From Cellulomonas sp. Root485 (GTDB taxonomy: Bacteria > Actinomycetota > Actinomycetes > Actinomycetales > Cellulomonadaceae), in assembly GCF_001426705.1 (NCBI RefSeq), contig NZ_LMFC01000001.1:361789-425788 (forward strand): a stretch of 64,000 bases of DNA, given 5' to 3'. Below the pieces are notes generated by a model that was not told the origin of the DNA, did not search any database, and saw only the letters and a list, made by a program, of their open reading frames with translations. A program made the translations under genes and the position numbers. Position 1 is the stretch's first letter. The number at the start of each line of letters is the position of its first letter. Below are positions 27,787 through 36,449 of the stretch, one piece after another.

Positions 27787-28524
27787 GTGACGGACCCGGC
27801 GGACTTCTACACCGGGCTCGTCGCCGAGCTGTACGCGCCGTTGCGGTCCTTCACCTCGGACCCGGCCGAGTACGCGGCGTTCATCGCCTCGTCCGGCGAG
27901 CCCGCGCTCGAGCTCGGCTGCGGCGACGGCGACCCGCTGCTGGACCTGCGTGCGCTCGGTCTCGACGTCGACGGCATCGACTCGTCCGCGGACATGCTCG
28001 ACCGGCTCCGCGCGGCCGCCACTGCTCGTGGGCTGTCCGTGACCGTCCACCAGCAGCGCATGGAGGACCTCGACCTGCCGCGGCGGTACCGGTCGATCTT
28101 CCTGGCCGGCGCCACCTTCACGCTGCTCGCCACCGACGACCTCGCCCTGCGCGCGCTGCGGGCGATCCGCGCGCACCTCACCGACGGCGGGAGCGTACTC
28201 GTCCCGCTGTTCGTCCCCGCACCAACACCGGCTGACCAGGTCGGCGCGTTCCGGTCCGTCGTCACGGACGGCGGCGCGACGATCCGGGTGGGCGTGGTCG
28301 ACGAGGACTGGGACGCTGCCGCCCGAACCCGTCGGACCACGCTGCGCTACGAGCGGGTGACCGAGGCCGGAGTCGAGCACGTCGAACGCGTGTGGCTGCT
28401 GCACTGGCACACCCCGGCGGGCTTCCGCGCGCTGGCGGCGCAGGCCGGGCTCGCGGTCCTCGACGGGCCCGACGGTGACGACGCCGAGGAGTTCACCTTC
28501 CGGCTCGGCCGCGCAGGCACGTAG
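27787..28524 (+). CDS. Class I SAM-dependent methyltransferase
   Basis: 245 aa from GTG 27787. SAM-binding motif I ALELGCGDGDPLLDLRALG (about residues 42-60), motif II GIDSSADMLDRLR and motif IV region FLAGATFTLLATDDLALRALR are those of the Methyltransf_25/11 group. No further domain indicates the substrate. Its position 7 bp behind guaB suggests cotranscription, although no functional link is known. Confidence 0.8.
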   Translation: MTDPADFYTGLVAELYAPLRSFTSDPAEYAAFIASSGEPALELGCGDGDPLLDLRALGLDVDGIDSSADMLDRLRAAATARGLSVTVHQQRMEDLDLPRRYRSIFLAGATFTLLATDDLALRALRAIRAHLTDGGSVLVPLFVPAPTPADQVGAFRSVVTDGGATIRVGVVDEDWDAAARTRRTTLRYERVTEAGVEHVERVWLLHWHTPAGFRALAAQAGLAVLDGPDGDDAEEFTFRLGRAGT

Positions 28525-28541
28525 CGCCCGATACTGGGCGC

Positions 28542-28871
28542 GTGGAGTTCCAGGAGATGCAGGCCAAGGCTCGTGCGGTCCGAGACGCCTACGCCGCGCG
28601 GGAGAAGGCGCAGTACGGGCGCAGCTGGAACCACGAGGAGTTGATGCTCGGGTTCCTCGGGGACGTCGGCGACCTGGCGAAGCTGGTGCAGGGCAAGGCG
28701 GGGGTGCGTCCACGTGCGGACCTCGACGCTGCCCTCGCGCACGAGCTCAGCGACTGCCTCTGGTCCGTGCTGTCGCTGGCCGACGCCTACGGGGTCGACC
28801 TGGAGGCGGCGTTCGGACGCACCATGGACGAGCTGGCCGCGCACCTGGCCGACCCCGAGAGCACGGCCTAG
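28542..28871 (+). CDS. MazG-like nucleotide pyrophosphohydrolase domain protein
   Basis: 109 aa, GTG 28542, with GATACT 6 nt upstream (possible leaderless start). All-helical; the motif HELSDCLWSVLSLADAYGVDLEAAF resembles the metal-binding EXXD helix of MazG/dUTPase-type pyrophosphohydrolases, and an EE pair (HEELMLGFLGDVGDL) takes the place of the first ExxE helix, though as ELMLGFLGDVGD it lacks a clean EExxE. Function is probably hydrolysis of a nucleoside triphosphate, or an inactive relative. Its 3' end overlaps the convergent XRE-MurA gene by 4 bp. Confidence 0.65.
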   Translation: MEFQEMQAKARAVRDAYAAREKAQYGRSWNHEELMLGFLGDVGDLAKLVQGKAGVRPRADLDAALAHELSDCLWSVLSLADAYGVDLEAAFGRTMDELAAHLADPESTA

Positions 28872-30442
28872 TCGCGGAACGTCTCGATCTGGGCGCCGAG
28901 CTCGACCAGGCGGTCCTGGAGCTGCTCGTAGCCGCGGGCGATGATGTCGACGTCGCGCAGGACGGACGTGCCCTTGGCGGCGAGCATCGCGAGCAGGATG
29001 ACGACCGCGGGACGCAGCGCCGGGGGGCACGAGACCTCGGCACCGGACCAGTGCGTCGGGCCGCTGACCTGCAGGCGGTGGGCGTCGAGGAGGCGGACGT
29101 CGGCGCCGAGCCGGGTCAGGTCGGTGAGGTGGATGGCGCGACCCTCGTAGACCCAGTCGTGGACCAGGGTCGAGCCGTCGGCGCACGCGGCGATCGCGAC
29201 GAAGAACGGCAGGTTGTCGATGTTCAGCCCGGGGAACGGCATCGGGTGGATCTTGTCGATCGGTGCGCGCAGGTCGCTCGGGTGGACCGTGACGTCGACG
29301 AGGCGGGTGCGGCCGTTGGCGGCGGAGTACTCGTCGGACAGCGTGTAGCGCAGGCCCATCTCCGCGAGGGTCGCCAGCTCGATCTCCATGAACTCGATCG
29401 GCACGCGGCCGACCGTGATCTCGGAGCCGGTGACGATGCCGGCGGTCAGCAGGCTCATCGCCTCGACCGGGTCCTCGGACACCGCGTACTCGACGTCCGC
29501 GTCGATGGTGGCCAGGCCGTGCACGCGCAGGGTCGTGGTGCCGATGCCGTCGATGCGCACCCCGAGCAGCTCGAGGTAGAAGCACAGGTCCTGGACCATG
29601 TAGTTGGGGCTCGCGTTGCGGATGGTGGTCACGCCCTCGCGGCCGGCGGCGGCCATGATGACGTTCTCCGTCACGGTGTCGCCGCGCTCGGTCAGGACGA
29701 TCGAGAGGTCCTGTCCGCCGGCCCGGGTGACGAGCCCGTGGTAGTCGCCGGCGGTGGCGGTGACGTCGAGACCGAAGGGGCGCAGACCGATCAGGTGCGG
29801 CTCGACGGTGCGGGTGCCGAGGTCGCAGCCACCGGCGTAGGGGAGGCGGAACTCGTCCTCCAGACCGAGCAGCGGCCCGAGGAACATGATGATCGAGCGC
29901 GTGCGGCGGGCGGCGTCGACGTCGATGGCGTCGAGGTCGAGGTGCCGCGGGACGACGATCTCGAGGTCGCGGCCGTCCGTCGACCACGTGGCGCGCACAC
30001 CGACGGAGCGCAGGACCTCGACGATCCGGTCGACCTCGACGATGCGGGCCACGTTCCGCAGGCGGGTGGTGCCACGGTTGAGCAGCGACGCGCACAGCAG
30101 GGCGACGGCGCCGTTCTTGCTGGTGTTGACGTCGATCCGGCCGCTCAGCGTCTGGCCGCCCTGCACGCGCAGGTGGGTGCGCTGCGGACCGCCGAGCGTG
30201 ACGATGGGGGAGTCGAGCGCGGCGCCGATGCGGGTCAGCATCTCCAGGCTGACGTTCTGCGCGCCCTGCTCGATGCGGTGGATCGCGGACTGGCTGGTGT
30301 TCAGGCGTTCCGCCAGCTGGGCCTGCGTCAGGCCGCGGTGCTGGCGGGCCGAGCGGACGAGGGAACCGACGTGCGCGAGCGGGTCCTGGATGACCGGGAA
30401 GGATCCGGTGCTCGTCGGAACCGGGGTGATGATCGTCGTCAT
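28868..30442 (-). CDS. XRE helix-turn-helix fused to MurA-type enolpyruvyl transferase
   Basis: 524 aa. Residues 25-80 are an XRE helix-turn-helix (RQHRGLTQAQLAERLNTSQSA with IHRIEQG); residues about 88-524 are a UDP-GlcNAc 1-carboxyvinyltransferase. Key MurA residues are conserved: Lys109-Asn110 (SKNGAV), the catalytic Cys206 (YAGGCDLGTR, the loop containing Cys115 of E. coli MurA), Asp409 (PFPGLNIDN) and Arg477 (ALRPAVV). The enzyme should therefore be active in making UDP-GlcNAc-enolpyruvate from UDP-GlcNAc and PEP. The DNA-binding domain suggests that it also senses or regulates. A dyad overlaps its promoter region. Confidence 0.85.
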   Translation of the reverse strand: MTTIITPVPTSTGSFPVIQDPLAHVGSLVRSARQHRGLTQAQLAERLNTSQSAIHRIEQGAQNVSLEMLTRIGAALDSPIVTLGGPQRTHLRVQGGQTLSGRIDVNTSKNGAVALLCASLLNRGTTRLRNVARIVEVDRIVEVLRSVGVRATWSTDGRDLEIVVPRHLDLDAIDVDAARRTRSIIMFLGPLLGLEDEFRLPYAGGCDLGTRTVEPHLIGLRPFGLDVTATAGDYHGLVTRAGGQDLSIVLTERGDTVTENVIMAAAGREGVTTIRNASPNYMVQDLCFYLELLGVRIDGIGTTTLRVHGLATIDADVEYAVSEDPVEAMSLLTAGIVTGSEITVGRVPIEFMEIELATLAEMGLRYTLSDEYSAANGRTRLVDVTVHPSDLRAPIDKIHPMPFPGLNIDNLPFFVAIAACADGSTLVHDWVYEGRAIHLTDLTRLGADVRLLDAHRLQVSGPTHWSGAEVSCPPALRPAVVILLAMLAAKGTSVLRDVDIIARGYEQLQDRLVELGAQIETFRD

Positions 30443-30449
30443 GGGGACG

Positions 30450-30455
30450 ACGTTA
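30450..30455 (-). promoter_or_regulatory. Putative -10 (TAACGT) of a leaderless XRE-murA mRNA
   Basis: Minus strand TAACGT followed by 7 nt and the ATG at 30442. No Shine-Dalgarno is seen. Confidence 0.5.
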
Positions 30456-30456
30456 A

Positions 30457-30468
30457 CTCATGGATGAG
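30457..30468. promoter_or_regulatory. Inverted repeat CTCAT-GG-ATGAG upstream of XRE-murA
   Basis: Short dyad (5-bp arms) directly upstream of the putative -10 box, a place where an XRE-type repressor would act. It is the only dyad in this intergenic region, hence a candidate operator for the fused HTH domain. Confidence 0.45.
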
Positions 30469-30553
30469 ATATCGCCACACGAACGCGTGCCTCGAATCGG
30501 TCGGATCCGGCGGCCGGAGCCATTCCGAACTCACCCGCGATATGACATAGGTC

Positions 30554-31273
30554 TCACCAGAGCGTGCCGACAGGCTCCCGCGTCGGCCAGACGTCGGACG
30601 CCCCGGGCCCGTCGAAGCCCTGCTCGGCGCGCCATGCGTTGAAGCTCTCGGCCCACGCCTGGTGCGCAGTCGACTGGTACTCGTGGAGCGTGTCGAGGTC
30701 GAGCGTGGCGAGGTGGGGGAAGCGGCCGACGATCCGGTCGAGCACGTCGAGCGTGGCGACGACGTCGACGTCCGCGGTGTGCAGGTTCCCGGACTCGACC
30801 ACCTGGTAGTAGCCGCAGAGGTCGACGAGCTTGCGCTTGCCCTGGCGCAGCCGGTCCTCCGCGCGGTCGAGGACCAGCGGGTCGATGACGGGGCGCGCGT
30901 CGCTGCACAGGCGGTCGGGCAGGGTCTTGAGGCGGTGCCGCCGCAGCTCCGCGTCGAGCAGGCACAGGTCGAACGCGGCGTTGTAGGCGACGACCGGGAC
31001 GCCGCCGCGCAGGGCCTCGGCCAGGTCGGTGGCGATCTCCTCCAGCGCCTCGCGCGGCGGGCGGCCGTGCGTGCGGGCGTGTTCGGTGCTGACCCCGTGG
31101 ATCGCGGCCGCCGCGTCCGGGATGGGGACGCCGGGGTTGATGAGCCAGCTGCGGACGTGGGTGCCGGTGGCGTCGCGACGCACGAGGGCCGCGGTGACGA
31201 TGCGGTCGTGGTCGACATCGATGCCGGTGGTCTCGGTGTCGAAGCCGAGCAGCGGCCCGTCCGTCCAGCTCAT
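30554..31273 (-). CDS. DnaQ-like 3'-5' exonuclease
   Basis: 239 aa from ATG 31273, with AAGGAG in good position; the longer upstream frame is not needed. DEDDh exonuclease motifs are present: Exo I LGFDTETTGID (about residues 9-19), Exo II VVAYNAAFDLCLLD and Exo III NLHTADVDVVATLDVL (His-x4-Asp). Proteins of this kind act in DNA proofreading or RNA/DNA turnover; there is no polymerase domain. The dedicated role is unknown. Confidence 0.85.
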   Translation of the reverse strand: MSWTDGPLLGFDTETTGIDVDHDRIVTAALVRRDATGTHVRSWLINPGVPIPDAAAAIHGVSTEHARTHGRPPREALEEIATDLAEALRGGVPVVAYNAAFDLCLLDAELRRHRLKTLPDRLCSDARPVIDPLVLDRAEDRLRQGKRKLVDLCGYYQVVESGNLHTADVDVVATLDVLDRIVGRFPHLATLDLDTLHEYQSTAHQAWAESFNAWRAEQGFDGPGASDVWPTREPVGTLW

Positions 31274-31385
31274 CTCGTGGTGCTCCTTCGGTGCTCTTGC
31301 TGCGACCAGACTCGCACCGACGTCCGACATTGCCGCGGAGGGTGCCCCGCGTGCCGCGGGATCGGGGACCGGGGCCGCGCCCCGG

Positions 31386-31391
31386 TAGCCT
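31386..31391 (+). promoter_or_regulatory. Putative -10 (TAGCCT) of a leaderless guaB3 mRNA
   Basis: TAGCCT is followed by 6 nt (GACCTG) and the GTG at 31398. No ribosome-binding site is present. Confidence 0.55.
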
Positions 31392-31397
31392 GACCTG

Positions 31398-32522
31398 GTG
31401 AGCAACGAGATCGAGATCGGCCGCGGCAAGCGCGGACGCCGCGCCTACTCCTTCGACGACGTCGCGGTCGTCCCGTCACGGCGGACCCGTGACCCCGAGG
31501 AGGTCTCGGTCGGCTGGCAGATCGACGCCTACCACTTCGACCTGCCGATCATCGCGGCCCCTATGGACTCGGTGATGAGCCCTGCAACGGCAGTCGCGCT
31601 CGGCCAGGCCGGCGGGCTCGGGGTCCTCGACCTCGAGGGGCTGTGGACCCGGTACGAGGACCCGACGCCTCTGCTGGCGGAGATCGCGACGTTCGACAGC
31701 GCGCGCGCCACCGCGCGGATGCAGGAGATCTACGCGGCCCCGATCCAGCCCGAGCTGATCACCGCGCGTCTCAAGGAGATCCGCGCCGCCGGCGTGACCG
31801 TCGCCGGCGCCCTGTCGCCGCAGCGCACCAACGAGTTCTGGCGCACGGTGGTCGACGCCGGGGTGGACCTCTTCGTGATCCGCGGCACCACGGTCTCGGC
31901 CGAGCACGTCTCCGGCCGGGTGGAGCCGCTCAACCTCAAGCGGTTCATCTACGAGCTCGACGTCCCGGTCATCGTCGGCGGCGCCTCGACGTACACGGCG
32001 GCGCTGCACCTCATGCGCACCGGGGCGGCGGGGGTCCTCGTCGGCTTCGGCGGCGGCGCGGCGCACACGACGCGGCTGTCGCTGGGCATCCACGCGCCGA
32101 TGGCCTCCGCGGTCGCCGACGTGGCTGCGGCCCGGCGGGACTACCTCGACGAGTCGGGCGGCCGGTACGTGCACGTCATCGCCGACGGCGGCGTGGGCCG
32201 CTCGGGCGACCTGGTCAAGGCGGTCGCGTGCGGCGCGGACGCGGTCATGCTCGGTGCCGCACTGGCCAGGGCCACCGAGGCGCCCGGCCGCGGCTGGCAC
32301 TGGGGACCGGAGGCGCACCACCCGAAGCTCCCGCGCGGCGAGCGGGTCGAGGTGGGTACCGCCGGGTCGCTGGAGCAGATCCTGTTCGGCCCGGGACACA
32401 CCGCGGACGGCACGCTCAACCTCGTCGGGGCACTGCGCCGCGCGATGGCGACGACCGGCTACTCCGACCTCAAGGAGTTCCAGCGGGTCGAGGTCGTGGT
32501 GAGCCCGTACCAGCCGCACTGA
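31398..32522 (+). CDS. guaB3: GuaB3-family IMP dehydrogenase paralogue
   Basis: 374 aa, GTG start, first residues SNEIEIGRGKRGRRAYSFDDVAVVPSRRTRDP. This is a TIM-barrel IMPDH relative without CBS domains, the GuaB3 subfamily that accompanies guaB in actinobacteria. The IMPDH catalytic loop (GPGSICTTR in guaB of this window) is here GFGGGAAHTTR, so the active-site Cys is missing; the substrate-binding FGPGHTADGTLN and IADGGVGRSGDLVKA elements remain. Its reaction is disputed, and the absence of the Cys argues against IMPDH activity. Separated from the fru operon by a hairpin terminator. Confidence 0.9.
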   Translation: MSNEIEIGRGKRGRRAYSFDDVAVVPSRRTRDPEEVSVGWQIDAYHFDLPIIAAPMDSVMSPATAVALGQAGGLGVLDLEGLWTRYEDPTPLLAEIATFDSARATARMQEIYAAPIQPELITARLKEIRAAGVTVAGALSPQRTNEFWRTVVDAGVDLFVIRGTTVSAEHVSGRVEPLNLKRFIYELDVPVIVGGASTYTAALHLMRTGAAGVLVGFGGGAAHTTRLSLGIHAPMASAVADVAAARRDYLDESGGRYVHVIADGGVGRSGDLVKAVACGADAVMLGAALARATEAPGRGWHWGPEAHHPKLPRGERVEVGTAGSLEQILFGPGHTADGTLNLVGALRRAMATTGYSDLKEFQRVEVVVSPYQPH

Positions 32523-32532
32523 CACGTCCGAC

Positions 32533-32579
32533 GACGCCCGGCGGCGCCCCGAAACGGGCGCAGCCGGGCGTCTTTGTGT
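32533..32579 (+). terminator. Rho-independent terminator after guaB3
   Basis: 10-bp outer stem (32533-32542 with 32563-32572) with an inner GCGCCC/GGGCGC helix around a GAAA loop, followed by TTTGTGTG, the most classical terminator in this window. Confidence 0.8.
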
Positions 32580-32662
32580 GTCCGGATGAGTGGGTCACGG
32601 TCGCCTGACCAGGCGCATTGCCCGAACCAACATTTGATTACCGCCGACTATGTCCGTATCGC

Positions 32663-32692
32663 TTGACATGGCGGTGTGATGGGGCGCACTCT
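32663..32692 (+). promoter_or_regulatory. Putative promoter of the fructose operon
   Basis: TTGACA (32663-32668), a perfect -35 box, with a weak -10 CACTCT about 18 bp later. Transcription from it would start after 32695, which excludes the GTG and ATG at 32676-32681 as start codons. The AT-rich stretch just before it (32620-32650) could bind the DeoR-type regulator. Confidence 0.45.
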
Positions 32693-32744
32693 GGACGGAG
32701 TGGACGCCGGTGTCAGGGCCGGCGCGCAGGACGACGGAGTCGAT

Positions 32745-33506
32745 GTGTACGCACCCGAGCGGCACCAGCAGATCCTCGCCACGGCTCGCGCCGACGGCAG
32801 GGTCGACGTGAACCGGCTGGCCGAGGACCTCGACGTCACCCCCGAGACCATCCGCCGCGACCTCACGGTGCTCGAGCGGCACGGGCTCGTCCGCCGGGTG
32901 CACGGCGGCGCCATCCCGGTCGAGCGGCTCGGCTTCGAGCCCGGCATCGCCGACCGCGAGACACGCTTCGCGGGCGAGAAGGAGCGCGTGGCGAAGGCGG
33001 CGCTCGACGAGCTTCCCGACGGCGGCGCCGTCATCCTCGACGCCGGCACCACGACCGTCCGGCTCGCCGAGCTCCTGCCGTCGGACCGGGAGCTCACCGT
33101 GGTGACGCACGCGCTGCCCGTGGCGATGGTGCTGGCGATGCGGCCGAACATCACGCTGCACCTCGTCGGTGGCACGGTGCGCGGCCGGACGCTCGCCGCC
33201 GTCGGGTCGTGGGCGGAGCGCGAGCTGGCCGACATCCACGCCGACGTCGCCTTCCTCGGCACCAACGGGCTCAGCGTCGAGCACGGACTGACCACCCCGG
33301 ACCTCGCGGAGGCTGCCGTCAAGCGGGCGCTCGTCGCCAACGCGCGGCGCACCGTCGTGCTCACGGACCACTCGAAGATCGGTCGCGTCGAGTTCGCGCA
33401 CGTCGTGCCGCTGTCCCAGGTGGACACGATCATCACCGACAGCGGGGTCGAGCCCGAGCTCGTCGAGGAGCTCGAGGCCGCCGGCCCCCGGGTGGTGACC
33501 GCATGA
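32745..33506 (+). CDS. fruR: DeoR family transcriptional regulator, FruR-like
   Basis: 253 aa from GTG 32745, preceded by GGAG; this gives the family start YAPERHQQILATARADGRVDV. The winged helix-turn-helix covers residues 1-60 (VNRLAEDLDVTPETIRRDLTVLERHGLVRRVHGG), and the sugar-phosphate-sensing domain (about 75-245) has DAGTTTVRLAELL and TDHSKIG. It heads the fructose PTS operon and overlaps fruK (ATGA), so it is likely a repressor released by fructose-1-phosphate. The longer start at 32676 would place a 23-residue extension upstream of the promoter. Confidence 0.88.
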   Translation: MYAPERHQQILATARADGRVDVNRLAEDLDVTPETIRRDLTVLERHGLVRRVHGGAIPVERLGFEPGIADRETRFAGEKERVAKAALDELPDGGAVILDAGTTTVRLAELLPSDRELTVVTHALPVAMVLAMRPNITLHLVGGTVRGRTLAAVGSWAERELADIHADVAFLGTNGLSVEHGLTTPDLAEAAVKRALVANARRTVVLTDHSKIGRVEFAHVVPLSQVDTIITDSGVEPELVEELEAAGPRVVTA

Positions 33507-34450
33507 TCATCACGCTGACCCCGAACCCGAGCCTCGACCGCGCGCTGGAGGTCGACGAGCTGCGGGTGGGTGAGGTCAACCGAGCCCACGGCGGTCACCT
33601 GCACCCCGGCGGCAAGGGCATCAACGTCTCCCGCGTCCTGGTCCGCCACGGCGTCCCGACCCTCGCGGTGCTGCCGACGGGCGGTGCCGACGGGGCGCGC
33701 CTGGTCGAGATGCTCGCCGAGATCGACGTGCCGACCCTGGCGGTCCCGCTGGTCGACCACACCCGCAGCAACCTCACGCTCGTCGACGGCACGGGTGTGA
33801 CCACGAAGATCAACGCGCCGGGCCCGAGGCTCACGCCGGACGAGGTCGACGCGCTGCTCGCCGCGCTCGAGACGCAGCTGGCGACGCGGCCCGCCGCCCT
33901 GGTGTGCGCGGGCAGCCTGCCGCTGGGCGCACCGGAGACGTTCTTCGTGCAGGTCGCCGGTCTGGCTGCCCGGTACAGCGTGCCGTTCGTCCTGGACACC
34001 TCGGGGGTGCCGCTCACCCGCGCCGTCCGGCAGGGCGGGCTCACGCTCGTGAAGCCCAACGACGAGGAGCTCGCCGAGCTCGTCGGGCGTGAGCTCACGA
34101 CCGTGGGGGACGTCGTCGCCGCCGCCCGCGAGGTCATCGCGGCGTGCACCCGGGCCGTCCTGGTCAGCCTCGGCGCGCACGGCGCTCTGCTCGTGCTCGC
34201 CGACGGCGTGTGGTGGGCGGGCGGCCCGCCGCTCGTCCCGCTGTCCACCGTCGGCGCGGGGGACTCGACCCTCGCCGGCTTCCTCACCGCGGACGGGTCG
34301 CCCGGCGACCGCCTGCGCACCGCGGTCGCCTTCGGCCGCGCGGCGGTCCTGCTGCCCGGCACCGCCGTCCCCGACCCCACCGACATCGACCTGGACGCCG
34401 TCCGGGTCGTGGAGAACCCCGATCCCCGACTCGCCCTCAAGGAGCTGTGA
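33503..34450 (+). CDS. fruK: 1-phosphofructokinase
   Basis: 315 aa PfkB-family kinase. N-terminal IITLTPNPSLDRALEVDEL and GGHLHPGGKGINVSRVL are the 1-phosphofructokinase pattern; the ATP/catalytic motif is LSTVGAGDSTLAGFL, with Asp of GAGDS as catalytic base. It phosphorylates fructose-1-phosphate, the product of the EIIABC encoded downstream, to fructose-1,6-bisphosphate. Overlaps fruR by 4 bp and is followed by the EIIA gene after 1 bp. Confidence 0.95.
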   Translation: MIITLTPNPSLDRALEVDELRVGEVNRAHGGHLHPGGKGINVSRVLVRHGVPTLAVLPTGGADGARLVEMLAEIDVPTLAVPLVDHTRSNLTLVDGTGVTTKINAPGPRLTPDEVDALLAALETQLATRPAALVCAGSLPLGAPETFFVQVAGLAARYSVPFVLDTSGVPLTRAVRQGGLTLVKPNDEELAELVGRELTTVGDVVAAAREVIAACTRAVLVSLGAHGALLVLADGVWWAGGPPLVPLSTVGAGDSTLAGFLTADGSPGDRLRTAVAFGRAAVLLPGTAVPDPTDIDLDAVRVVENPDPRLALKEL

Positions 34451-34451
34451 C

Positions 34452-34907
34452 GTGAGCACCCCGCTGATCACCCCGGACCTGGTCGCCGTCGACCTCGTCG
34501 CCACGGACCGCGACGACGCGACCCGCCAGCTGATCGACCTGCTGTACGCCGCCGGTCGCGTGACCGACGCCGACGGGTTCCACGCCGACGTGCGTGCCCG
34601 CGAGGCGCAGATGGCCACCGGCATGCCCGGCGGCATCGGCCTGCCGCACGCCCGGTCCAGCCACGTGACCGTGCCGAGCCTCGCGGTCGGCAAGGTCCCG
34701 GCCGGCGTCGACTTCGGCGCCCCCGACGGCCCGGCCACCCTGGTCTTCCTCATCGCCGCCCCCGACGCGGGCGACGGCGACCACCTCAAGATCCTCGCGG
34801 CGCTCGCCCGCCGCCTCGTCCACGAGTCCTTCCGCACGTCGCTGAAGGACGCCCCCGACGCAGCCACCGTCGCGGAGATCGTCACCCGAGAGGTCGTCCC
34901 CTCATGA
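34452..34907 (+). CDS. PTS fructose transporter subunit EIIA
   Basis: 151 aa from GTG 34452. It is the EIIA-Fru/Ntr fold: DRDDATRQLIDLLYAAGRV, then the phosphorylation-site motif GGIGLPHARSSHV with the active His. It takes phosphate from HPr (encoded at 36450) and passes it to EIIB. In E. coli the fructose EIIA is fused to HPr-like FPr; here it is a free subunit. Overlaps the EIIBC gene by 4 bp (ATGA). Confidence 0.93.
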   Translation: MSTPLITPDLVAVDLVATDRDDATRQLIDLLYAAGRVTDADGFHADVRAREAQMATGMPGGIGLPHARSSHVTVPSLAVGKVPAGVDFGAPDGPATLVFLIAAPDAGDGDHLKILAALARRLVHESFRTSLKDAPDAATVAEIVTREVVPS

Positions 34908-36418
34908 AGCTCGTCGCCGTCTCCTCCTGCCCCACGGGCATCGCGCACACCTACATGGCCGCCGAGGCCCTCGAGCAGGCCGGCAAGGCTGCCGGCCACG
35001 AGGTCCACGTCGAGACGCAGGGTGCCGCCGGCTCGACGCCGCTCGACCCGGCGATCATCGCCGCGGCCGACGGCGTCATCTACGCCGCCGACCTCGAGGT
35101 CAAGGACAAGGACCGGTTCGCCGGCAAGCCGTTCATCGACGTCGGCGTGAAGAAGGCCGTGCACGACGCCCCGGGCGTCATCGCCGCGGCCGTCGCCGCC
35201 GTCGAGGCGGGGGTGCCCGCCGGAGGGCCGGCAGCGCCCTCGGCAGCCCCGGTGACGAAGGTCGACCGGAACGCCGGCGTCGGCACCCGGATCCGGCAGT
35301 GGCTCATGACGGGTGTCTCGTACATGATCCCGTTCGTCGCCGCGGGCGGGATCCTCATCGCGCTCGGGTTCATGGTCGCGCAGTTCGCGGGCGGCTCCGA
35401 CGGCGTCATCGAGGTCACGTCGATCCCGGTCTCGCACCTGCTCAACGACTTCAACGCCACGGTCGGCATGGACTGGGCGGCTCTGCTGTTCCAGACCGGT
35501 GTCGTCGCCTTCGGGTTCCTGGTCCCGGTGCTCTCCGGGTTCATCGCGTACGCGATCGCCGACCGGCCCGGCCTGGTGCCCGGCTTCGTCGGTGGCGCGA
35601 TCTCGGTCGCCGTCGGCGCCGGGTTCCTCGGTGGCCTGGTGACCGGCTTCATGGCCGGGTTCCTGGCCCTGTGGATCAGCCGCTGGAAGGTGCCCAAGGG
35701 CGTCCGTGGCGTGATGCCGGTCGTCGTCATCCCGCTGCTGTCGACCTTCGTCGTCGGCCTCGTGATGTTCCTCATCATCGGGCAGCCGATCGCGAGCCTC
35801 ATGAACGGGCTGAGCAGCTGGCTCAACGGCCTCTCCGGCTCCAACCTGATCCTCCTGGGCGCCCTGCTGGGCGCGATGATGGGCTTCGACCTCGGCGGCC
35901 CGATCAACAAGGTGGCCTACACGTTCGCGGTCACCGGCCTGGCGACCGAGGGGCTCGCCACCGACGCCGTGCAGTACCGGATCATGGCCGCGGTCATGGC
36001 GGCCGGCATGGTGGCCCCGCTGGCCATGGCGCTCGCGTCGACCGTGCGCAAGAGGCTGTTCACGCACGCCGAGCAGGAGAACGGCAAGGCCGCGTGGCTG
36101 CTGGGTCTCTCGTTCATCTCCGAGGGGGCCATCCCGTTCGCGGCGGCCGACCCGTGGCGCGTCATCGTGTCCTCGCTCGTGGGCTCCAGCGTCACCGGCG
36201 CCCTCGTGATGGCGGTCGGCTCCGGCCAGCGTGCCCCGCACGGTGGCATCTGGGTGCTGCCGCTCATCTCGAACCCGCTCGGGTTCCTCATGGCCGTCGC
36301 CGTCGGCACGGTGATCTCCGCCGGGCTCGTGATCGCCCTCAAGAGCGCCAAGCCGAACGAGATCGTCAAGGCCGAGCAGGCCGCCGACGAACAGGCGCTC
36401 GTCGCCACCGCCGCCTGA
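34904..36418 (+). CDS. fruA: PTS fructose transporter subunit EIIBC
   Basis: 504 aa. The EIIB domain (1-105) has the phosphocysteine motif SSCPTGIAHTYMAAEAL with Cys9. A Pro/Ala linker (about 105-125) leads to the EIIC membrane domain (about 130-490) with roughly eight to ten helices and the GxxxP-type FDLGGPINKVAYTFA and ISEGAIPFAAADPWR motifs of fructose permeases. It imports fructose and phosphorylates it at C1. Together with EIIA, HPr and EI the locus encodes a complete fructose phosphorelay. Confidence 0.94.
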   Translation: MKLVAVSSCPTGIAHTYMAAEALEQAGKAAGHEVHVETQGAAGSTPLDPAIIAAADGVIYAADLEVKDKDRFAGKPFIDVGVKKAVHDAPGVIAAAVAAVEAGVPAGGPAAPSAAPVTKVDRNAGVGTRIRQWLMTGVSYMIPFVAAGGILIALGFMVAQFAGGSDGVIEVTSIPVSHLLNDFNATVGMDWAALLFQTGVVAFGFLVPVLSGFIAYAIADRPGLVPGFVGGAISVAVGAGFLGGLVTGFMAGFLALWISRWKVPKGVRGVMPVVVIPLLSTFVVGLVMFLIIGQPIASLMNGLSSWLNGLSGSNLILLGALLGAMMGFDLGGPINKVAYTFAVTGLATEGLATDAVQYRIMAAVMAAGMVAPLAMALASTVRKRLFTHAEQENGKAAWLLGLSFISEGAIPFAAADPWRVIVSSLVGSSVTGALVMAVGSGQRAPHGGIWVLPLISNPLGFLMAVAVGTVISAGLVIALKSAKPNEIVKAEQAADEQALVATAA

Positions 36419-36449
36419 CCTCACCCTGACCTTCGATCGGAGACCTCCC

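Noticed and set aside
32676..32681. GTG/ATG start for fruR at 32676/32679
   Set aside because: It lies inside the likely promoter and adds 23 residues not found in DeoR regulators; GTG 32745 has a GGAG site and the family N terminus.
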